Shown: positions 35,395-44,245 of the stretch, in pieces | Numbering within the stretch: the first letter of the stretch is position 1 | Layout of the letters: each line of letters begins with the position of its first letter | NCBI GenBank assembly: GCA_029261405.1 | Contig: JAJDBK010000031.1 | Coordinates: 59,954-123,953 of the forward strand | DNA length: 64,000 nt | Direction of reading: 5' to 3' | Source of the DNA: Nitrospinaceae bacterium | GTDB taxonomy: Bacteria > Nitrospinota_A > UBA7883 > JAJDBK01 | Program-made: the position numbers and the translations under genes | Notes under the pieces: model-generated | What the model was told of the DNA's origin: nothing | The model's input: the letters and a program-made list of their open reading frames with translations, nothing else | The model's database searches: none

Positions 35395-36153
35395 TTGAAA
35401 AAGTTGACCGGATTTATCCGGGAACTGGGCAAGCTGGGCGCAGGGACCATCATCGAAAGCCGCGACAGGAAGGCCGCAGTATCGGTAATCTCCTCCGCGT
35501 GCGAACAGAACATAAGGGTTTTCGCTCAGATGGAAGGTTCCTCCTTTCAGCACGATTCCACCTTTATCATGATAGATCATCGCAAAAACCTCTTTTTTGT
35601 CGATCCTTTCCTGGCCATGGGTAGCGGACTTACCCTGGTCGAAGGCAAGAGCGGACTCTATTTTCATTTCGAGCTGAAAGGCGCCAGGCATGGTTTCGAC
35701 TCCATTTACCGGGGGAAGGATAATCTCGACCGTTTCGAAGTGTTGAAATTCGATATTCCAGACAAGATAAACGCCATTCACAGAAGAAAAGACTATCGGG
35801 TAAAACCGAAAATCACGGCTCCTGTAACGGTAGCGCTACTGACGGAGAAAAAAATAAGCAAGGTTGGCAGAGCCAGCGATATCAGTGCGGGAGGTCTTTC
35901 GTTTAACTCCGTAAAATCGCTCGATAGTGGCCTTGTCATCCCGGCGTTGATGAAAGTTCCGTTGGAAGACCTGGAGTTTGATGTCAGTCTGTCGATAGTT
36001 GGCTCAGACACTCTTGGATTAGAGAATTCACCAAGACGTGACTTCAGCTACAGAATACGAGCCCAATTCACGGAACTGGGCATAGGCGACACCCAGCGGA
36101 TCAGGGAATATGTCGCTTTCCGACAACGCGAAATCAACAAACTTCTGGGGTAA
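35395..36153 (+). CDS. YcgR-like PilZ domain protein
   Basis: A 252-residue protein with an N-terminal PilZN/YcgR domain (about 1-110) and a C-terminal PilZ domain (about 125-245). The c-di-GMP-binding RxxxR is RRKDYR (about 129-134) and DxSxxG is DISAGG (about 162-167). In known YcgR proteins this pair links c-di-GMP to flagellar or surface functions. The first codon is TTG; no ATG is in frame nearby, and a TTG three codons on is an alternative. A loose TTGACA/TATAAC pair with a 19 bp spacer lies 20-45 bases upstream. A diguanylate cyclase lies at 56 kb. Confidence 0.85.
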   Translation: MKKLTGFIRELGKLGAGTIIESRDRKAAVSVISSACEQNIRVFAQMEGSSFQHDSTFIMIDHRKNLFFVDPFLAMGSGLTLVEGKSGLYFHFELKGARHGFDSIYRGKDNLDRFEVLKFDIPDKINAIHRRKDYRVKPKITAPVTVALLTEKKISKVGRASDISAGGLSFNSVKSLDSGLVIPALMKVPLEDLEFDVSLSIVGSDTLGLENSPRRDFSYRIRAQFTELGIGDTQRIREYVAFRQREINKLLG

Positions 36154-36158
36154 AATCG

Positions 36159-36422
36159 ATGAAAGAAGAGAGAAAAAGCGCCAACGGCCTGCTAATCGCT
36201 CTGGCTCTCTTTTTTTTCCTCGTACTATTCGCCATGTACAGTTTTGGCAAGGACGCATTGAAGATGAAACCGGAGTTTCTGGAACTTAACGCTCTTATGA
36301 CCGAGAGGACACATTCCTGCGCCGAACCTGTGAATCCTCAAAAATGCCGGAATGCCATAAACGCTCTTACGGAGTACGAAGAGAAACTTAAAAACAGGAC
36401 TGTGGTCAAAAATAGACCCTGA
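36159..36422 (+). CDS. Small single-TM protein
   Basis: An 87-residue protein with one TM helix (about 10-28) and a short charged C-terminal part holding two Cys residues (HSCAEPVNPQKC) that could form a disulfide outside the membrane. It starts five bases after the PilZ gene, so they are probably co-transcribed. No family recognised. Confidence 0.65.
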   Translation: MKEERKSANGLLIALALFFFLVLFAMYSFGKDALKMKPEFLELNALMTERTHSCAEPVNPQKCRNAINALTEYEEKLKNRTVVKNRP

Positions 36423-36438
36423 GTCCGACATACTCCTG

Positions 36439-37704
36439 TCATCGTACACAACGGACATGGTTGTAGATGGTGATAACATCCCCCTGTGGACCGTGTCCAA
36501 ACGGGTAGGCCGACGGGTCACCGATTTTCGGATCGCTACGCTGGGCGCCAGCGCCATGCACATCCATAAGGATATAGTTGCCAGAGTCGGGTGGCTCCTC
36601 CATGTAGCCTTGCGCCTCGCCAAAAGCTATATATACGGCGTATTCTCCCGGATTAAGGCCGTCGAGGTGTGTAGCGCTGGTCCAGAAACCTGGAAAGTTC
36701 GTTGCGCCGTTTCCATCTATGATCGATGTGACACCGAAAACCGGATCAATGGCCGGGGAGCCTGTAGTGTCGGGCGAACGGGTGTAATCGACAATCGACT
36801 GTAGCTCCTTGGCGTTCGGTAGCCGCCAGTCGGTCAGGCCGCCACTACCCAGACTTTCGCAATAGGCTAACGCCTCCTGCCAGGTTCGTCCCACACCGTC
36901 ATCAACCTGAGTGAAGGTAAGCCCTGTGCCGTGATCGGTTATTGTGCCATCGCCGTTATCTGCAAAGCTGTTTACTCCGTATGAGGTTTGGCCCCTTACA
37001 TAACGGACGAACAAGTAGCCTCTATTGCCAAAGTCTGACTGATCTCTTCCATACCCCTTGATCCTGCCGTCGGCGAAGTTGACTCCGAATACAGTCGCGT
37101 CACCGTTCATGGTTGTGCTGACATATTCTGTGGAAGACCAGTATTGGGCGTCGATATATCTTTCTCCGGCGGAGGTGTCACCGTAGCTGAAATCGAAATA
37201 GGTCGTGTTTATATAGGGGGAAGCGTTGCTAACGTCAGTTCCGGTTACGCCGTTGAAATTTATAAGTGAATACAATTCCTTGATGGTTGGAACCCGCCAG
37301 TCCGTATATCCACCGATTGCAAGGGAGGCCGCTCCCCTTGAAAGCTCGCTCCACAACACTTTCGCTCCGGGCGATTTCCGCCACATCAGGCCAGTGGATA
37401 GATCGGAAACGGAACCGTCGCCGTTATCAATATAACTTGCCGGATTGATCGTGTACTGCGCGTCCTGCCCATAAAACGCCTCCCCCTCCGAGGGGCACAA
37501 TATGGCGTTACCGGAGTCGTCATAACAGGCCGTCTGACCTGTATCGACGATTGTTACAGTCATCGACGATTCACCTCCGCCTGTGGACCCGGAGGAGATA
37601 TCCGACGCCCCGCCATCGCTATCCGATGAACTTCCCGAACAACCTGATGTAATCACCATAACCAGCAAAAGTGGAAGAACGGTTTTTTCAGTAAGTCGTC
37701 TCAT
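36439..37704 (-). CDS. DUF1566 lipoprotein
   Basis: A 421-residue lipoprotein. The signal ends in lipobox TSGC (near 22), followed by a Ser/Gly-rich linker. Two Lcl-like DUF1566 domains follow: one around 85-240 (GLMWRKSPG..., WRVPTIKELYSLI) and one around 260-415 (GLTFTQVDDG..., WRLPNAKELQSIV). The domain occurs in surface or collagen-like proteins, but its function is unknown. It converges on the small TM gene with a 16-base gap. Confidence 0.87.
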   Translation of the reverse strand: MRRLTEKTVLPLLLVMVITSGCSGSSSDSDGGASDISSGSTGGGESSMTVTIVDTGQTACYDDSGNAILCPSEGEAFYGQDAQYTINPASYIDNGDGSVSDLSTGLMWRKSPGAKVLWSELSRGAASLAIGGYTDWRVPTIKELYSLINFNGVTGTDVSNASPYINTTYFDFSYGDTSAGERYIDAQYWSSTEYVSTTMNGDATVFGVNFADGRIKGYGRDQSDFGNRGYLFVRYVRGQTSYGVNSFADNGDGTITDHGTGLTFTQVDDGVGRTWQEALAYCESLGSGGLTDWRLPNAKELQSIVDYTRSPDTTGSPAIDPVFGVTSIIDGNGATNFPGFWTSATHLDGLNPGEYAVYIAFGEAQGYMEEPPDSGNYILMDVHGAGAQRSDPKIGDPSAYPFGHGPQGDVITIYNHVRCVR

Positions 37705-37742
37705 TTTTCACAAACCTCAAGTTTTTTTGGGGATCGGGACCG

Positions 37743-38312
37743 TTATGTGATTACAATTTTACCTAAAGGGTATTTCGGAACGTGGTGAACACCGTCATCG
37801 TCTCGCCAGTATTTAATATCGCCTTCATTGTCAGTCTCTTCTATTGCAATCCGCTCTTTCGCCTCTCCTATGGCCACTACAAAAAGGATGTGGAGTTTCG
37901 GGTCTATATCAAGTTTCTCCGCAAGTTCCGTTCTGTCGATTGACGCGATAATACAGCTTGCCAGCCCTTTTTCCGTTGCCCCCAGTCGGACACTTTGCAT
38001 CGCTATTCCGGCGTCGCATCCACAGTTTGATCCGATATCAGTGTCGCAAAGGATGACGATATACGCCGCGGGTCTTTCCCCTTCGGATGGGCCTGACCAG
38101 TTTCCAAGGTAACCGGCCCACTTGAGAGACGGGAAGATTTTTTCGTTGGTGTCGATGTCGCATGAGAGGAAGTATTTGAGGGGTTGCAGGTTCGCGCCGG
38201 ATGCGGAGAGTCGGGCTAGATCGACAAGCTCCAGCAAGGTTCGCTGACATACCGGCGTTCCTTCAACGAACCGTCTTACGCTTCGGGTGGTTTTTACCAG
38301 GTTTTCAATCAC
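37743..38312 (-). CDS. Nitroreductase family protein
   Basis: A 189-residue FMN-dependent nitroreductase-like protein. The N-terminal FMN-binding pattern TTRSVRRF (residues 9-16) and ARLSASGANLQPLKY are typical, as is the later DAGIAMQSVRLGATEKGLASC. Substrate unknown. The start overlaps the stop of the MuiA-like gene by four bases (ATGA), so they are coupled. Confidence 0.88.
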   Translation of the reverse strand: MIENLVKTTRSVRRFVEGTPVCQRTLLELVDLARLSASGANLQPLKYFLSCDIDTNEKIFPSLKWAGYLGNWSGPSEGERPAAYIVILCDTDIGSNCGCDAGIAMQSVRLGATEKGLASCIIASIDRTELAEKLDIDPKLHILFVVAIGEAKERIAIEETDNEGDIKYWRDDDGVHHVPKYPLGKIVIT

Positions 38313-39970
38313 GGAAGCCCCATAACCCTCATCTCCGGCGGGTACTGCAAAGAGAACTCGATGCGGATAACAGACTCTTTGCCCGGCTCCATAAATATGT
38401 TCCAGGTAACGATATTTTTCTCATCGCGTTTGTCAGGTTTCGGTGTAAGCGCGATATCCCTTACAACGATCTCCTTGCGGCTGGAGAGAGGCAGGTGATC
38501 CTGAACTTTTACCGTAACGGCTCTTTTCTTCAGGCTTTTAAGTTTTATCTGATAGATATATTTTGCGAACCCTGTTTTTGACAGAATGCCCTCCTGTCCG
38601 CTATTCTTCTTTACCAGCTCCCGTTCGATGGCAAACCCCTCGTCAACGCCCAGGTCGAGCTTCACCTCCTCACCAGGTGGGGCGGCCTTGATATCACCTT
38701 TTCCTGCGAAACTGTCTCCGATAAAGATGTTCGTCGGTCCCGCAAGTAACGGGTAGCTACTGCCGTTGGTGAAGGATGTTCGCATATAAACATAAGGTGA
38801 GATCTTCGGAACGGTAAGATATGAAGTTCTGGCGTCGAAGATAAGTTCCGCCACAGTCACAGCGGTCCGCTCACCTCCTGAGGGAATGGTGTCGCGCCGT
38901 TTTACTTTGAAAGTGACCGATGTCCCTGCGCTTGCAACTTTCGAGGTCGCAACCTTGGCTTTTCCCGGTTTTTGCGCCACTGCCTCCTCCAATGGCATTG
39001 GCGCCGCCGCCATGGGGGCGGACATTTCATCTTCCCTCATAACCCTGCTTTTGCCTCTACGCAGTTGTGGCCTCTCCCTGACTATCCATTCAGAGATTTC
39101 AGGAGCGCTGGCGCCCAACCTAGGCGAGGCTGTGGAGAGCGACAGTTTGACATCTTTCCACTCCTCTCCGGTATTCTGGGTAATAAACGCCTTGTACGAG
39201 ACTGCCGTCCTGTCGATGTCCGGTCTGGCCCGGATCAGATATTCAGGACTCCAGGAAGCTCCCGGAACGATATATTCCAACGTAAACCCGACTTTCCCAA
39301 CCGATTCGGCGACAAAATCGACAGAGACAGTTTTGAGACTTTTATAACTAACCCCTCTGGCCTGATGAAGTTCCCGCGCAAGTTTATCGAGTCGTTTCGC
39401 AAGCTCCTCCTTTTCGATCCCGGCAAGCAGAATCGCTTCCCCCGCTTCTATTTTCCCTTCGTAGATAAAACTCAACAGGCGGCCTAACTCCTCCACCGTA
39501 GGTTTGCTCGACGGGGTGGAAGTCGTAAGGTCGGCCCCCGCCTCTTCAGACCGGGATTTTGCGAGTCGATCAATGAATTTTTCCCGGGATTTGCTCGCTT
39601 CGATCCTGTTATCGACGCTCTTTATTTCCCTTTGTAACGACAAAATCTCTTTTTCGAGCTTTACAACCCGTTCGTTGGTTGCATCCTCGAGTTCGTCCCT
39701 TCTGATCTGGACGTTGAGGATTGTAACACCGGTCTCCCCCGAAGCCTGGACCCGGATTGAGCTGTCATCGACTGAGGAGGGAATATTGGTTATATCGAGC
39801 TGGTTCTCCCCTTCACCAGTGTTTATGGTGAGCTTTCTCAATACTGAAGCCCGGTCAGAATAGACCGTCACCGAATCGATCTTCCCCGCCCCCGATTCAA
39901 TGGAGGCGTAGGAAGGGGAGAAGAAAACAACAGATAAAGAGAGAACTAAAAAAAATGTTGGAGTTTTCAC
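38309..39970 (-). CDS. MuiA-like DUF4139 exported protein
   Basis: A 553-residue protein with a signal peptide (about 1-22, ending SYA). An N-terminal DUF4140-like domain (about 25-125) leads into a coiled coil and a long beta-rich DUF4139 domain (about 190-550) with the usual SWSPEYLIRARPD segment. It belongs to the mucoidy inhibitor A family, of uncertain function in the envelope. A basic stretch and an Ala/Pro-rich linker (about 300-345) separate parts of the DUF4139 domain. Overlaps the nitroreductase gene. Confidence 0.88.
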   Translation of the reverse strand: MKTPTFFLVLSLSVVFFSPSYASIESGAGKIDSVTVYSDRASVLRKLTINTGEGENQLDITNIPSSVDDSSIRVQASGETGVTILNVQIRRDELEDATNERVVKLEKEILSLQREIKSVDNRIEASKSREKFIDRLAKSRSEEAGADLTTSTPSSKPTVEELGRLLSFIYEGKIEAGEAILLAGIEKEELAKRLDKLARELHQARGVSYKSLKTVSVDFVAESVGKVGFTLEYIVPGASWSPEYLIRARPDIDRTAVSYKAFITQNTGEEWKDVKLSLSTASPRLGASAPEISEWIVRERPQLRRGKSRVMREDEMSAPMAAAPMPLEEAVAQKPGKAKVATSKVASAGTSVTFKVKRRDTIPSGGERTAVTVAELIFDARTSYLTVPKISPYVYMRTSFTNGSSYPLLAGPTNIFIGDSFAGKGDIKAAPPGEEVKLDLGVDEGFAIERELVKKNSGQEGILSKTGFAKYIYQIKLKSLKKRAVTVKVQDHLPLSSRKEIVVRDIALTPKPDKRDEKNIVTWNIFMEPGKESVIRIEFSLQYPPEMRVMGLP

Positions 39971-40002
39971 GCTTATCTCCGCTGAATTACCGCAGGGTTA
40001 GT

Positions 40003-41037
40003 CTACCTGTTTAGCCCGCCAATGACCCCCAGCGAATCGTAACCCGACTCCTGAAGTCGTTTGTTCTCTTTTTCCGCTTCCGGTATCGACCCGAATCGAC
40101 CTATCCGGACGAGATACAGCTCTGTCGGGGCGTGGGCGCTCTTCACTTTGGCGGGAAAACCGTCCGCGACAATTTTTTCGGTCAGTTTCTCCGCACCCCG
40201 CCTGTCCTGGAACGTTCCCATGTCGAGCGTTATCCTGGCTCCATTGTTGATATAGGCCACTTTGTTGGAATAACCGACATCGAAAAGAAGCTTGGAGAGC
40301 ATCGACGCATCCTTGATGGCGCCAAAATTTCCGACTTCCACCTTATAAAGGGAGCGTTTTACCTTTCCCATGTAGATCCAGGCGTCGAATCCTCTTCGGA
40401 GAAGGTCGTCCCGCCTCTTTAAAGCCCTGGCGGAATCGGTGGTCGCCATAGCCTGCACCGAATAGCGCCGGTTTGTAGTTTTTTTTGTATCTTCGGTTTC
40501 CGGTCTTTTTGTGTCGGCTACCGGAGCTTCCACACGATTTTCCGCGATGGCCGCGGACGGGCTCTCATCGGGAGGATTGACAAGGGCCGTTTGCACCGGT
40601 GTCTCCTCCTTTTCCACAGGCTCCACCTTTTTTACCGGAGCTTGAACGGTATCAGGCTTTTCTGTTTGGGAGGAGGTATCCTCCTTATCCCTGGTCAAGG
40701 CGCCAGGAGCTTTAAAATCCTCGCCGATCAGGTTTTGTTCCTGCAACTGCGCCAGTTCAGCGTCGACATCCTCAGGGGTCTGTTTTTTACTGAATGCGTC
40801 TCCGGTCACCTCTTCGGTTACAACCTGCTCTGGAGTCGTTACAGTGGCGGGCGACCTTTCCATGTTCCCGGATATGAACCCGGCCACAAGAACCCCGGCA
40901 AAAAGACCTCCCAGGATCAGGTAACGTTTTTTCTTCCCGGCGTTCTGTTCCTCTTCGATCTCTTTTTCAAAGGTAGCCAGCAACTCTTTATTGTTATTTC
41001 CTTTGCGATCACCTGCCGCAGACTTGCTCTTCTTCAT
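40003..41037 (-). CDS. SPOR domain protein
   Basis: A 344-residue bitopic membrane protein. A charged cytoplasmic N-terminus is followed by a TM segment (about 41-58), a long acidic Pro/Glu/Val-rich linker, and two SPOR repeats (about 190-265 and 268-343). SPOR domains bind denuded peptidoglycan at the division septum. It resembles FtsN-like proteins of the deltaproteobacteria, but I do not give a symbol. It lies 32 bases upstream of the MuiA-like gene. Confidence 0.88.
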   Translation of the reverse strand: MKKSKSAAGDRKGNNNKELLATFEKEIEEEQNAGKKKRYLILGGLFAGVLVAGFISGNMERSPATVTTPEQVVTEEVTGDAFSKKQTPEDVDAELAQLQEQNLIGEDFKAPGALTRDKEDTSSQTEKPDTVQAPVKKVEPVEKEETPVQTALVNPPDESPSAAIAENRVEAPVADTKRPETEDTKKTTNRRYSVQAMATTDSARALKRRDDLLRRGFDAWIYMGKVKRSLYKVEVGNFGAIKDASMLSKLLFDVGYSNKVAYINNGARITLDMGTFQDRRGAEKLTEKIVADGFPAKVKSAHAPTELYLVRIGRFGSIPEAEKENKRLQESGYDSLGVIGGLNR

Positions 41038-41106
41038 TCATCCCCTCGTTAATCCGGCTAATCCAAAAATGTGTCCGCTTATGCAACGCCTGTTATTATA
41101 TTGAAC

Positions 41107-42069
41107 ATGACAAAAGAAAGATACGTTATCGGTGTCGATTTGGGTGGAACCAATATAAAAGCGGCGCTGGTCGCCTCTGCCGGGAATATTGTAACTCGAA
41201 ATGAGGTACGAACGAATGCTGATAAGGGTTACGCCTCGGTTGTCGATACGCTTGCCCGACTGGTGAACTCCGTCATGTCCGACGATGGGCCATCGCCTCT
41301 GGTCATAGGGATAGGGTCCGCAGGCGCCATAGACCACAGGAACGGAATAATAACCTCCTCTCCCAACCTGCCGGGATGGACCGATGTTCCATTGGCTGGC
41401 GACCTTGAAAAAGCCGTGGGGATACCGGTTGTAGTGGAGAATGACGGCGCTGCGGCGGCCTTGGGGGAAGGGTGGAAAGGCGCCGCCTCTGAATGGAGCG
41501 ATTTTGTCGCCATAACGTTGGGGACCGGTGTAGGAGGGGGCATTATTCTCGGTGGTAATATCTGGCGGGGTAGCACGGGAAGCGCCGGAGAGGTGGGGCA
41601 TATCGTCGTGAAAACCGGCGGGAGACATTGCGGTTGTGGCTCCAGAGGCTGTGTCGAGCGGTACGCTTCGGCCACAGGTGTAAAGATAAGCGTGCAGGAG
41701 CGACTTGAGTCGGCGCCATACTGGTTGCAGACGAAAATAAAAGAGAATGGCGGCAGAATCAGCGGAAGATTCATTACCGAAGGCGCAAGAACAGGGGACT
41801 CGTTTTGTGTCAAGGTCTACGAATTGGCCGGAACCCACCTGGGGCTGGCTCTTGCCAATATTGCGCTACTGCTTGATGTCACAAAGTTCGTTATAGGCGG
41901 TGGCGTGAGCAATGCGCTGCCGGTCATGGAACCGAAAGCCAGAGAGTCGGCGCTAGGGGCCGCCTTTACACTGACAGACGAAAAGCTTGTCATCGTAAAG
42001 GCCGGGCTTGGCGAAAACGCCGGGCTGTTGGGAGCGGCGAAACTGGCCCTTTCCAGCAAGACTGACTGA
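41107..42069 (+). CDS. ROK family kinase, probable glucokinase
   Basis: A 320-residue ROK protein. The phosphate-binding loop GVDLGGTNIKAAL is at the N-terminus, the catalytic Asp is in VENDGAAAALGE, and the zinc motif GxHCGCGxxGCxE is in GRHCGCGSRGCVERYAS. It probably phosphorylates glucose or a related sugar and would feed pgi and glycogen. The frame opens with a GTG at 41071; the ATG at 41107 fits the family N-terminus better, though it lacks a clear ribosome binding site. The stop TGA overlaps the next ATG. Confidence 0.9.
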   Translation: MTKERYVIGVDLGGTNIKAALVASAGNIVTRNEVRTNADKGYASVVDTLARLVNSVMSDDGPSPLVIGIGSAGAIDHRNGIITSSPNLPGWTDVPLAGDLEKAVGIPVVVENDGAAAALGEGWKGAASEWSDFVAITLGTGVGGGIILGGNIWRGSTGSAGEVGHIVVKTGGRHCGCGSRGCVERYASATGVKISVQERLESAPYWLQTKIKENGGRISGRFITEGARTGDSFCVKVYELAGTHLGLALANIALLLDVTKFVIGGGVSNALPVMEPKARESALGAAFTLTDEKLVIVKAGLGENAGLLGAAKLALSSKTD

Positions 42070-43274
42070 TGTTCGGAATCATTCTCAGGGTTGCGTTACG
42101 CGAGATAAAATCCGCCTGGACAAGGTCTCTTCTTACCATGCTCGGTGTTGTTATCGGTGTGGCCGCCGTTGTCTCCATGGTGTCGATGGGGGAGGGCGCC
42201 AAACGGGATATCATAAGTAACATCAACAAACTTGGGGCGAACCTGCTCATAGTAAGGCCCGGTCTTTTGCAGCAAAGACATGTGCGCAACGTCTCCGCGC
42301 AAACCCTTACTGTCGATGACGCGGAACTTATCCGCAAGGAGATACCGCACGTCGTCGCCGTCTCCCCGGTCTCCCTCAGAACAGCCCAGGTGAAATACCT
42401 GAACAAGAATGCAAGCACCACCTTGAGCGGAGTTTCTCCCGGTTACCTTGAGGTCCGCTCCTTCTCTGTCGATAGAGGCCGGTTTTTTTCGGGAAGAGAG
42501 ATGGCCTCGGCAAGGAGAGTCGCCGCCATCGGCTATGACGTTGCTAAAGAGCTGTTCGGCTCACGAAGGGCGGTTGGCGAATATATCAGGATAAAAGGGG
42601 TCAATTTCCTCGTGATGGCTGTCATGGCGAAGAAAGGGGACATGGGATGGTTCAACGCTGACGATCAGGTTTTAATTCCCCTGACCACATACCAGAAACG
42701 GCTATTCGGTATCTCTTACGTTCGCGATATCTCCATCAAGGTCGATAGCAAAGAGCGTATGGACGAAGTCAAGGCCGGGATAGAAAAACTCCTGCGCAAA
42801 TCACATCGCCTGCCACCCGATAAAGAGAACGATTTTCATGTGCGCAGTCAGACCGATATCATCGAATCGATGGAACAGATAACACGGACATTCACATTTC
42901 TGCTCGGCGGTGTCGCGGCGATCTCACTGCTGGTCGGTGGCATAGGCATTATGAATATCATGCTGGTGACCGTTACCGAGCGGACACGAGAGATAGGGTT
43001 GCGCAAAGCGTTGGGAGCGAAAAAACGGGACATACTCTGGCAGTTCGTTGTGGAGGCGTTAGTCCTCTCCGGGCTTGGCGGCATAATCGGCCTGCTTATG
43101 GGGTATGGCGGAGCCTACGGGATTGAAGCGCTTACCGAATGGAGCGCCCATGTGTCGGCCAACTCCGCTGTATTGGCCTACTCGGTTGCGCTTGGAACCG
43201 GTCTTTTCTTCGGTTGGTATCCGGCGCTTAAGGCCGCCAGGCTAAACCCGGCTGAAGCCTTGCGGCGGTTGTAA
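42069..43274 (+). CDS. MacB-like ABC transporter permease
   Basis: A 401-residue permease of the MacB/FtsX family. A TM helix near the N-terminus (about 18-40) is followed by a large periplasmic MacB_PCD domain and an FtsX-type block of three TM helices (about 280-395), including the GGIGIMNIMLVTVTERTREIGLRKA segment. No MacB-type ATPase or MacA-type adaptor is adjacent; the ABC ATPase at 44.2 kb is of a different type. It overlaps the ROK kinase stop by one base (TGATG) and abuts the convergent cytidylyltransferase. Confidence 0.9.
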   Translation: MFGIILRVALREIKSAWTRSLLTMLGVVIGVAAVVSMVSMGEGAKRDIISNINKLGANLLIVRPGLLQQRHVRNVSAQTLTVDDAELIRKEIPHVVAVSPVSLRTAQVKYLNKNASTTLSGVSPGYLEVRSFSVDRGRFFSGREMASARRVAAIGYDVAKELFGSRRAVGEYIRIKGVNFLVMAVMAKKGDMGWFNADDQVLIPLTTYQKRLFGISYVRDISIKVDSKERMDEVKAGIEKLLRKSHRLPPDKENDFHVRSQTDIIESMEQITRTFTFLLGGVAAISLLVGGIGIMNIMLVTVTERTREIGLRKALGAKKRDILWQFVVEALVLSGLGGIIGLLMGYGGAYGIEALTEWSAHVSANSAVLAYSVALGTGLFFGWYPALKAARLNPAEALRRL

Positions 43275-44030
43275 CTATTCACTCCACCCCTTCTGCCTGA
43301 CAGAAGAGTTTATCAAGGCAAGCTCCGGGGCCGAATCGAGAAGGGCTACGGCGTTCGGCAGATCGAATTTTTTCCCCGCCTTTGATAATCTTCCGTAAAG
43401 CTCACGCATCAAACACAGATCATCTTCCGTATCGACCGTCAGACGGTACCCCCTATCGACAAACCTGTCCGGGACCTGCAGGGCAAACCGCCTGAACTCT
43501 TTCGGACCCGCATAAAAAAATGGGGTGACATGCTCCCGGAAGTTGGCGCCTTTGGCCTCCTTGCCAGCTAACAACAGGGCGGCGCCCGAAACCACCTCCG
43601 CAGTGGCGCCCAATGGAGCGACCCCCACAGCGCCTGTGTAGTCCGACTCAGAATCGACATGCGCCCTTATCATCTCGTCTAAAAACTGGCTGTCAAGTAG
43701 TGGATTATCACCTGTGATACGGGCTACGGTCAAAGCGGGGTAGTGTGCAAGCGTCTGCGCGAACCGACCAAGAACGTCATCTTCAGAGCCACGAATACAG
43801 ATCACACCCGCCTTTTCAGCGATAACCACAACGTCATCATCGTTCGACTGGCAGGATGTAGCCACCACCACACGGTCGATCAGTCGCGCCTGCTGTGTCC
43901 TGTGGATAACCCATTCAAGCATGGTTCTATAAGGACCGATGCGCTCAAGCGTCTTACGATGAAGCCGCGTAGACCCGGCTCTCGCCTGAATAATCGCCTG
44001 AACCCCGACACTATCGTTTTTACTCATCAC
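43275..44030 (-). CDS. Cytidylyltransferase-family protein (SpsF-like)
   Basis: A 251-residue nucleotidyltransferase-like protein. The N-terminus AIIQARAGSTRLHRKTLERI is the nucleotide-binding motif of the SpsF/CMP-sugar group, and ARITGDNPLLD is the metal-binding part. Such enzymes activate acidic sugars (for example sialic or pseudaminic acid-like) for surface polysaccharides or flagellin glycosylation. No other genes of such a pathway adjoin it; a DUF115 protein of the motility-glycosylation type lies at 55 kb. Confidence 0.85.
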   Translation of the reverse strand: MMSKNDSVGVQAIIQARAGSTRLHRKTLERIGPYRTMLEWVIHRTQQARLIDRVVVATSCQSNDDDVVVIAEKAGVICIRGSEDDVLGRFAQTLAHYPALTVARITGDNPLLDSQFLDEMIRAHVDSESDYTGAVGVAPLGATAEVVSGAALLLAGKEAKGANFREHVTPFFYAGPKEFRRFALQVPDRFVDRGYRLTVDTEDDLCLMRELYGRLSKAGKKFDLPNAVALLDSAPELALINSSVRQKGWSE

Positions 44031-44104
44031 TAATTATACAGTTACAAGCGGCGCGACAGTTATGTGTATGTCTCCGCCAATCCTTAATCGCCCCTCACAG
44101 ACCA

Positions 44105-44205
44105 GGAGTCCGTCGGACTTAGGGGTTCGTTAGCGGAGCGAACGTAAACAACCGTCCGGTTCCTAGCGAAACTGGCTGTGGCCCAGCCACTGGCCCTGCC
44201 ACCGT
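44105..44205. repeat. Partial copies of two dispersed repeat ends
   Basis: The left part, from 44107 (AGGAGTCCGTCGGACTTA then GGGGTTCGTTAGCG), matches the end of the element at 55059-55248. The right part (44186-44202) is the reverse complement of GTGGCAGGGCCAGTGGC, which also occurs at 49992-50008. The gap 44031-44245 contains no gene, and a run of seven T residues follows at about 44211. Confidence 0.75.
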
Positions 44206-44245
44206 TCGGCTTTTTTTGTGGGGCTGGCTGTGATAGTTTTAGGCT

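Noticed and set aside
41038..41838. A 266-codon minus-strand frame over the ROK kinase gene
   Set aside because: The plus-strand ROK kinase has all its motifs; the antisense frame has none.
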